A DNA stretch of 64,000 nucleotides from Paenibacillus_AR mesotrionivorans (GTDB lineage: Bacteria > Bacillota > Bacilli > Paenibacillales > NBRC-103111): contig NZ_JBJURJ010000002.1 of NCBI RefSeq assembly GCF_046098205.1, positions 186,001 through 250,000 of the forward strand, written 5' to 3'. The position numbers and the translations under genes were made by a program. The notes below the pieces were generated by a model, which did no database searches, was not told the DNA's origin, and saw only the letters and a program-made list of their open reading frames with translations. Shown here piece after piece: positions 58,569 through 64,000 of this stretch (the stretch's first letter is position 1; each line of letters opens with the position of its first letter).

Positions 58569-58671
58569 TATCCCTACGGTGTTGCGCATATGGTATGGTA
58601 CGCGCCGGCCTCGCTCGGTTCGGCGGCTGCACACGGCAGCCCCGGCTCCCTAGAAGCCCTTCCAATTATTG
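58519..58671 (-). ncRNA. Candidate ykkC-family-like riboswitch leader
   Basis: Read on the minus strand, the leader contains CTTCTAGGGAGCCGGGGC, CCGAACCGAGCGAGGCC, a CGCGTACC...GCGC hairpin and AACACCGTAGGGATAAAAGA in order. These resemble the conserved blocks of ykkC-type RNAs (guanidine-I and the ppGpp/PRPP variants). GGAAGG near 58663 can pair with CCTTC inside the terminator 5' arm, an anti-terminator fit. The match is partial, so this is a candidate. Confidence 0.42.
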
Positions 58672-58677
58672 TTCCCC

Positions 58678-58707
58678 ATGATAGCACAGGGGCAAGCCGG
58701 CTGACAA
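58678..58707 (-). promoter_or_regulatory. Promoter of the ABC-2 exporter leader
   Basis: On the minus strand TTGTCA (58707-58702) and TATCAT (58683-58678) are 18 bases apart. The -35 lies in the inverted pair CTGACAA (58701-58707) / TTGTCAG (58724-58730), a possible operator. Confidence 0.6.
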
Positions 58708-58745
58708 GAACAATTTACATGGTTTGTCAGGTCGCCTACTTACTG

Positions 58746-60278
58746 CTAATTGCGGATCAGATAATCGAAGGCGCCCAAGGCCGCGGTAGCGCCGGAGCCC
58801 ATGGAAATGATGATCTGCTTGTAGGCACTGTTAGTGCAATCCCCGGCCGCAAACACACCAGGCACATTGGTTGCACCGTGGCGGTCCACTACGATCTCGC
58901 CGAAGCGGGTACGTTCAACGGTATCCTCCAGCCACTCGGTGTTGGGCACCAGACCGATCTGGACGAATACACCCTCCAGCTCGATGTGCTGCTCCTCCCC
59001 GCTGTCGCGCATCAGGTACGTGAGCCCGTTCACCTTGTTGTCGCCGGTGATTTCCTTGGTCTGCACATTCTTCAGCACCGTCACGTTGGGCAGGCTGTAA
59101 AGCCGCTTCTGGAGCACCTCGTCCGCCTTCAGCTCCGGCATAAACTCCAGAACCGTCACATGCTTCACAACACCGGCCAAATCAATAGCCGCCTCAATGC
59201 CGGAGTTGCCTCCGCCAATTACAGCCACATGTTTGCCGGCAAACAGAGGTCCGTCACAGTGGGGGCAATAGGCCACACCCTTGTTCTTGAACTCGGCTTC
59301 CCCGGGGACACCGGTGTTGCGCCAGCGGGCGCCGGTAGAAAGAATGACGGTTTTGCTTTTGAGCACGGCACCGCTCTCCAGCTCCACCTCAATATAGTCC
59401 TTCTTGTCCAGGTGTCTGACCCGTTGGGCCTTCATCACATCAATGGGGTATTCACTCACATGCGCCTCCAGGCTGGCAGCCAGCTTGGGGCCTTCCGTGT
59501 AGGTCATACTGATGAAATTTTCGATACCCAGCGTATCCAGCACCTGGCCGCCGAAGCGTTCGGCCACAATGCCGGTGCGGATGCCCTTACGGGCCGCATA
59601 GATGGCTGCGCTGGCACCTGCGGGACCGCCGCCTACAACCAGAACATCGTAGGGCTCCTTGGCAGACAGCTGGCTGGTATCCTGTCCGCTGCCCAGCTTG
59701 CCCAGGATCTCCTCCAGAGAGGTACGTCCGCTGTTGAAGAACTCGCCGTTTAGGAACACGGCGGGCACGCCCATAATTTCCTTCTTCTCCACCTCGTTCT
59801 TGAACACACCGCCGTCAATCATGGTATGGGTAATGCCCGGATTGAGCACGCTCATCACGTTCAGAGCCTGTACCACGTCAGGACAGTTATGGCAGGTCAA
59901 GCTGACATAGGTTTCAAAATGGTATTCGCCCTTAATGGCTTTGATCTGCTGGATGACAGCATCCTCCACCTTGGGAGCTCTCCCGCTTACCTGCAGGAGC
60001 GCCAGCACCAGGGAGGTGAATTCATGACCCAGCGGAACGCCGGCAAACACGATCCCGCTATCCCCCGCTCCGGCGCGGTTCACGCTGAAGCTGGGGGTTC
60101 TGGCCAAGGCGGTTTTCTCCACCTTGATCCGGGGCGACATACCGGCGATTTCCTCAACGAGGGCCAGCATCTCGGCCGAAGCAGCATCCGCTCCTGCGCT
60201 TACTTGAAGAAGGAGATCCCCCTCCAGAAGCTGCAGGTATTGGGCAAGCTGCGCTTTAATATCGGCTTCTAAGGCCAT
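58746..60278 (-). CDS. ahpF: Alkyl hydroperoxide reductase subunit F
   Basis: The 510-residue flavoprotein starts at ATG 60278 behind AAGGGG, 13 bases after the ahpC stop. Residues 1-200 are two thioredoxin-like folds with the CHNCPDV redox pair (near 130). From about 210 a thioredoxin-reductase-like part follows: VVGGGPAGASAAIYAARKGI, CPHCDGP (redox disulfide, near 338), VIGGGNSGIEAAIDLAG and the C-terminal FAAGDCTN. It uses NADH to reduce AhpC. The pair forms the main peroxide defence. Confidence 0.96.
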   Translation of the reverse strand: MALEADIKAQLAQYLQLLEGDLLLQVSAGADAASAEMLALVEEIAGMSPRIKVEKTALARTPSFSVNRAGAGDSGIVFAGVPLGHEFTSLVLALLQVSGRAPKVEDAVIQQIKAIKGEYHFETYVSLTCHNCPDVVQALNVMSVLNPGITHTMIDGGVFKNEVEKKEIMGVPAVFLNGEFFNSGRTSLEEILGKLGSGQDTSQLSAKEPYDVLVVGGGPAGASAAIYAARKGIRTGIVAERFGGQVLDTLGIENFISMTYTEGPKLAASLEAHVSEYPIDVMKAQRVRHLDKKDYIEVELESGAVLKSKTVILSTGARWRNTGVPGEAEFKNKGVAYCPHCDGPLFAGKHVAVIGGGNSGIEAAIDLAGVVKHVTVLEFMPELKADEVLQKRLYSLPNVTVLKNVQTKEITGDNKVNGLTYLMRDSGEEQHIELEGVFVQIGLVPNTEWLEDTVERTRFGEIVVDRHGATNVPGVFAAGDCTNSAYKQIIISMGSGATAALGAFDYLIRN

Positions 60279-60291
60279 TTATCTCAGCCCC

Positions 60292-60855
60292 TTAAATTTT
60301 TCCTACAAGATCAAGGCTCGGCTTCAGAGTTTCGCCGCCTTCTTGCCACTTGGCAGGGCAAACCTCACCTGGGTGATTGCGCACATATTGGGCCGCCTTG
60401 ATTTTGCTGACGACGATGCTTGCGTCACGGCCGATGCCGCCGGCATTGATTTCAACGGATTGGATCACGCCGTCCGGGTCGATGATGAAGGTGCCGCGGT
60501 CAGCCAGGCCGCTGACTTCGTCCAACACATCGAAGTTGCGGGAGATGGTGTGGGACGGGTCACCGATCATGGTGTAGGTGATTTTGCCGATAGCATCGGA
60601 GGTATCATGCCAAGCCTTGTGGGTGAAGTGGGTGTCCGTGGAAACGGAATATACCTCAACTCCAAGTCCCTTCAGGGCTTCGTATTGATTCTGCAGGTCC
60701 TCCAGCTCAGTGGGGCAAACAAAGGTAAAGTCTGCCGGATAGAAGCAAACTACACTCCATTTTCCTTTGAAATCCTCTTGGGAAACATCGACGAAATTGC
60801 CGTTGCGGAAAGCGGACGCTTGAAACGGGAGCACTTCTTTTCCAATCAGAGACAT
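60292..60855 (-). CDS. ahpC: Alkyl hydroperoxide reductase subunit C (peroxiredoxin)
   Basis: The 187-residue protein starts at ATG 60855 behind AGGAGG. The peroxidatic Cys47 lies in DFTFVCPTE, and the resolving Cys in GEVCPAKW (near residue 166), so it is a typical 2-Cys peroxiredoxin. It reduces H2O2 and organic peroxides using AhpF. A TTATAAT stretch (near 60895) upstream gives a likely -10; it shares part of the PerR box but not the whole palindrome. Confidence 0.97.
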   Translation of the reverse strand: MSLIGKEVLPFQASAFRNGNFVDVSQEDFKGKWSVVCFYPADFTFVCPTELEDLQNQYEALKGLGVEVYSVSTDTHFTHKAWHDTSDAIGKITYTMIGDPSHTISRNFDVLDEVSGLADRGTFIIDPDGVIQSVEINAGGIGRDASIVVSKIKAAQYVRNHPGEVCPAKWQEGGETLKPSLDLVGKI

Positions 60856-61019
60856 ACTGTAATTCCCTCCTAAGGTTTATATTTACTTTCTTATTATAAC
60901 GCTTTGACGAAGAATTTCATGCGAACCGGGCTACATGACTAAGAATATCACTGTTTTTCTTCCGAATCATGAAGGTGGGATGAAGATAGCATGAATATCG
61001 TGTGAATAAATGAAATCCG

Positions 61020-62438
61020 TTACCCCTGCTCCTCCAAAAAGCGCGCTCCCGCTATCCCCGGTGATGTCATCTGGTACGGGTCAAGGATCTCTTCCAGCTC
61101 CTCCGGCGAAAGCAGATGCTTCTCCGTGATGATTTCCTTGACGGTACGGCCGGACTTCATCGCTTCCTTCACCAGCTGGGCGGCCACCTCATAACCCAGA
61201 TGGGGGTTCAAGGCCGTAATAACGCCGAAGCTCTGTTCCACATAGCGGCGGCATCCCTCCCGGTTGGCCTCCATTCCTTCCAGAGCGAATTCCCGGAAGG
61301 CGTCCAGACCGCGTGTCATGATCTGGAGGGACTGCAGCAGATTGAAGGCAATTACCGGTCCCATGACATTCAATTCGAACTGGCCCGCCTCACAGGCCAC
61401 ACAGATGGTATGATCGTTGCCCATCACCTGGAAGGCCACCTGGTTCATGACCTCCGCCATCACCGGATTCACCTTGCCGGGCATGATCGAGGAGCCAGGC
61501 TGGCGCGCTGGCAGCAGGAGCTCATACAGGCCCACCCGGGGCCCGGAGGCCATCAGGCGGATGTCGTTGCAGATTTTGGACAGGTTCACGGCGCAGACCT
61601 TGAGGGCTGCGGACAGCTCCGTATAGGCATCCGTATTCTGGGTGGCATCCACCAGGTCGGCGGCGGGATGAACGGGAAGCCCCAACTGCTCGGACAGGCA
61701 TTCCGAAACTCTGGCGATATATTCCGGCTTGGCGTTCAGCCCGGTGCCTACGGCAGTGGCGCCCATGTTCACAGTAAGAAGCTCGGCGCCGGCTCGGCGG
61801 ATGCGCTCCCGGTCCCGCTCCAGGACGGCGGCATAAGCCGCGAATTCCTGGCCCATGCGGATGGGCACCGCATCCTGGAGATGGGTGCGTCCCATTTTGA
61901 TTACATCGTCAAAGGACTTGGCCTTCTCCCGAATTTCGGCTGTGGTCCGGTCCATCGCCCCCAGCAGCTCCTGGGACAGCCAGTAGGAGGCGATCCGCAG
62001 AGCGGTGGGAATGTCGTCATTGGTGGATTGGGACATGTTCACATGGTTATTGGGACTGCAGTGGAAGTATTCCCCCTTCTGCTTGCCCAACAGCTCCAGA
62101 GCACGGTTGGCCAGAACCTCATTCATATTCATATTGATGGAGGTGCCTGCGCCCCCTTGAATGGAATCCACAATAAATTCCCGGTCCAGCTTTCCCTCCG
62201 CCGTTTCCTCAGCTGCCTGGACAATGGCCTCGCCCACTCTGCGGTTCAACAGATGCGCCTCCATGTTGGCGCGGGCCGCTGCCTTTTTTACCTCGGCCAG
62301 TGCCTTCACCAGCGTCCGGTGCACAGGCACGCCTGTAATGGGGAAGTTCTCCACTGCCCGCATGGTCTGGATGCCGTAATAGGCTTCGGCGGGAACCTGC
62401 TTTTCTCCAAGAAAATCCTTCTCCGTACGGGTTTCCAT
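61020..62438 (-). CDS. aspA: Aspartate ammonia-lyase
   Basis: The 472-residue enzyme starts at ATG 62438. It belongs to the fumarase/aspartase superfamily, with NMNMNEVLANRA, SPNNHVNMSQSTNDDIPTA (substrate binding), GRTHLQDAVPIRMGQEF, and the catalytic-loop signature GSSIMPGKVNPV (near residue 318). Details such as ARQPGSSIMPGKVNPVMAEV favour aspartase over fumarase. It deaminates aspartate to fumarate and ammonia. It follows the malic enzyme gene by 42 bases and so is likely in the same operon. Confidence 0.92.
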   Translation of the reverse strand: METRTEKDFLGEKQVPAEAYYGIQTMRAVENFPITGVPVHRTLVKALAEVKKAAARANMEAHLLNRRVGEAIVQAAEETAEGKLDREFIVDSIQGGAGTSINMNMNEVLANRALELLGKQKGEYFHCSPNNHVNMSQSTNDDIPTALRIASYWLSQELLGAMDRTTAEIREKAKSFDDVIKMGRTHLQDAVPIRMGQEFAAYAAVLERDRERIRRAGAELLTVNMGATAVGTGLNAKPEYIARVSECLSEQLGLPVHPAADLVDATQNTDAYTELSAALKVCAVNLSKICNDIRLMASGPRVGLYELLLPARQPGSSIMPGKVNPVMAEVMNQVAFQVMGNDHTICVACEAGQFELNVMGPVIAFNLLQSLQIMTRGLDAFREFALEGMEANREGCRRYVEQSFGVITALNPHLGYEVAAQLVKEAMKSGRTVKEIITEKHLLSPEELEEILDPYQMTSPGIAGARFLEEQG

Positions 62439-62480
62439 AGGGCTGTCTCCTTTATGTCGCTGCGTTTCTTTCGTTGAAAT

Positions 62481-63935
62481 CTAACGCTTGTAGCTGTCGG
62501 ACAAGCCGTAGCCGGTGTAATCACAGAGGCTGCGGAACTCCGGCGGAATCCGGCGGGCCACACCCGTATCGATTGCGGCGGTGATGACGGCGCTGCGGAC
62601 AGAATCCACCACTTTTTCATTAAAGATGCTGGGAATGATATAGTTCTCGTTGACTTCATCATCGGATATAACCGAGGCGATGGCACGGGAAGCAGCCAGC
62701 TTCATCTCTTCATTGATGAGGCGCGCCCGGCAGTCCAACGCCCCCCGGAAGATACCGGGGAAACAAAGCACGTTGTTGATCTGGTTGGGATAGTCGCTCC
62801 GTCCGGTAGCCAGCACCCGCACATGGGGCTCGGCCAGCTCCGGGTCAATCTCCGGCTCAGGATTGGCCATGGCAAATACAATCCGGTCCTCTGCCATACG
62901 GACAAGGTCCTCCACCTTCAGAACACCCGGGCCCGAAACTCCGATGAACACATCGGCGCCTTCAATCACATCGGATAAACCGCCGGTCAGCCGGTCGGGA
63001 TTGGTGCGTTCAGCCAGCCAGTTCCACATTTCATTGGCATAGGTCCGGTCCGCCGTAATGGCCCCTTCCCGGTCAACAGCCACCAGGTTTTTGACGCCGG
63101 CGGCCAACAGCATTTTGCAGCAGGATACCCCTGCCGCTCCGGCCCCCACCACCACTACGCGGATAGAGCCGATATCCTTATCCGTCACCTTCAGGGCATT
63201 CAGCAGCCCGGCCATCATCACCACAGCGGTGCCATGCTGATCGTCGTGGAACACAGGAATATCCAGCTCCTCGGTGAGCCTGCGTTCAATTTCGAAGCAG
63301 CGGGGTGCACTGATGTCCTCCAGATTGATGCCACCGAACCCGGGAGACATGGCCTTGATGGTGCGGATGATTTCCTCGGTGTCCTTGGTATCCAGACAGA
63401 TGGGGAAGGCGTCAACATCCGCCAGTTGTTTGAACAGCATCGCCTTGCCCTCCATCACTGGCATCGCCGCATGGGGACCGATATCCCCCAGCCCAAGCAC
63501 AGCTGTTCCGTCGGAGACCACCGCCACCGTATTGCGTTTGATGGTCAGGGCAAAGGCCTCCCGGGGTTTGTTGTGGATAGCCATACAAACCCGGGCTACG
63601 CCGGGGGTATACACCCGGGACAGGTCATCGCGGTTTTTGATGGGCATGGTAGGTTCGATGCGGATTTTGCCGCCCAGGTGAACCAGAAAGGTCTGGTCGG
63701 ACACATGCAGCACCGAAACGCCGCTCAGGTCCTCCAGGGCGTCCAGCAACTCCTGGTACGCCGGCACCGGAATATTCACCGTAATATCCCGGGTGGATTT
63801 TTCCTTGCTGGAGCGAATGACATCAATGGCCACCAAATCCCCGCCAAATGAGCTTACTGTGGACACCACGCTGCTGAAGCCTACTCCGCTTTTTTCCATT
63901 TCAATACGTATAATAATGCTTGTCGTTGCTGCCAA
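62481..63935 (-). CDS. NAD-dependent malic enzyme with ACT domain
   Basis: The start is TTG 63935, about ten bases after GGAGG; an ATG slightly upstream is out of frame. The 484-residue protein has an N-terminal ACT-like domain (about 1-80; SIIIRIEMEKSGVGFSSVVS) followed by the malic enzyme: SRVYTPGVARVC (near 112), the catalytic Lys region MEGKAMLFKQLADVDAFP, and the NAD-binding VVVGAGAAGVSCCKMLLAAG. It resembles B. subtilis YtsJ/MalS enzymes, converting malate to pyruvate. With aspA downstream, aspartate could pass via fumarate and malate to pyruvate. The window ends 65 bases upstream. Confidence 0.93.
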   Translation of the reverse strand: MAATTSIIIRIEMEKSGVGFSSVVSTVSSFGGDLVAIDVIRSSKEKSTRDITVNIPVPAYQELLDALEDLSGVSVLHVSDQTFLVHLGGKIRIEPTMPIKNRDDLSRVYTPGVARVCMAIHNKPREAFALTIKRNTVAVVSDGTAVLGLGDIGPHAAMPVMEGKAMLFKQLADVDAFPICLDTKDTEEIIRTIKAMSPGFGGINLEDISAPRCFEIERRLTEELDIPVFHDDQHGTAVVMMAGLLNALKVTDKDIGSIRVVVVGAGAAGVSCCKMLLAAGVKNLVAVDREGAITADRTYANEMWNWLAERTNPDRLTGGLSDVIEGADVFIGVSGPGVLKVEDLVRMAEDRIVFAMANPEPEIDPELAEPHVRVLATGRSDYPNQINNVLCFPGIFRGALDCRARLINEEMKLAASRAIASVISDDEVNENYIIPSIFNEKVVDSVRSAVITAAIDTGVARRIPPEFRSLCDYTGYGLSDSYKR

Positions 63936-64000
63936 CAGAATTCATCCTCCGATTAAACCGTTATATAATCGTATTCAGTATACTTCCCTTGCCCCGCCAA

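Noticed and set aside
60856..60920. PerR box before ahpC
   Set aside because: TTATAAT is present but the second half of the PerR palindrome is not, so I do not claim PerR control.
61116..62477. Long plus-strand open frame opposite aspA
   Set aside because: The opposite strand encodes a complete aspartase. The frame is a codon-bias shadow without motifs.
1..64000. tRNA, rRNA genes or a prophage
   Set aside because: I found no cloverleaf with a T-loop, no rRNA blocks and no phage structural genes; the only recombinase is a fragment.

Overview
The window reads as chromosomal DNA of a Paenibacillaceae endospore former, most likely Paenibacillus or a close relative. The support is: sporulation genes (spo0B, safA-like, bofC-like); an N-terminally extended L27 next to its Prp protease; S-layer-homology (SLH) surface proteins; a GH10 xylanase with an SLH anchor; LplB/YtcP-type sugar ABC transporters; moderately GC-rich coding sequence with many GTG/TTG starts and strong AGGAGG-type ribosome sites. 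The order rplU-prp-rpmA-spo0B-obg-pheB-pheA with safA and bofC nearby is the conserved Bacillales arrangement, here carrying hom and thrB and interrupted by a nudix/trpD2-like pair.

Layout. 1-2 kb: 5' end of a CapA-like lipoprotein gene and an AraC/BtrH_N-domain pair. 2.1-8.2 kb: a LacI-regulated carbohydrate ABC importer (binding protein, two permeases) ending in a PHP-family metallohydrolase. 8.3-9.4 kb: a HAD-fold protein without its catalytic aspartates, behind a c-di-AMP (ydaO-type) riboswitch. 9.6-14.8 kb: secreted xylanase and a divergent AraC regulator. 14.9-28 kb: bofC, safA, ilvE-pheA-thrB-hom-pheB, nudix, trpD2-like, obg, spo0B, rpmA-prp-rplU. 28-34.6 kb: adenosine-deaminase-like enzyme, an HD protein fused to the wreck of a Cof-type HAD gene, phosphatidylserine decarboxylase, Fsr-like exporter, LTA-synthase-family enzyme. 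34.7-41.7 kb: AraC, an ABC-2 transporter operon, an alpha/beta hydrolase, a membrane protein, a flavin-fold protein, an aldose epimerase. 42.1-52.4 kb: kduI, aminotransferase, methyltransferase, SLH protein, FAD oxidoreductase, DEAD-box helicase, ECF-like sigma factor, SDR, CheX. 52.6-55.8 kb: an accessory island with a tyrosine-recombinase remnant, an IS5-like miniature element, a MerR-methyltransferase fusion and an epimerase. 55.8-64 kb: a three-gene ABC-2 exporter behind a structured attenuator leader, ahpCF, aspA and an ACT-malic enzyme.

The most unusual signals are non-coding. A 183-nt element occurs twice (41830-42012 and 55535-55717). Each copy holds four 23-nt modules (TAACGGAAC-N9-CTTAG) in the order plus, plus, minus, minus, at exactly the same 50/60/50-nt spacing, while the DNA between modules has diverged. 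Two further structured leaders with intrinsic terminators lie before the LTA-synthase-family gene and the ABC-2 exporter. All family names come from recognised motifs and context; no database search was possible.
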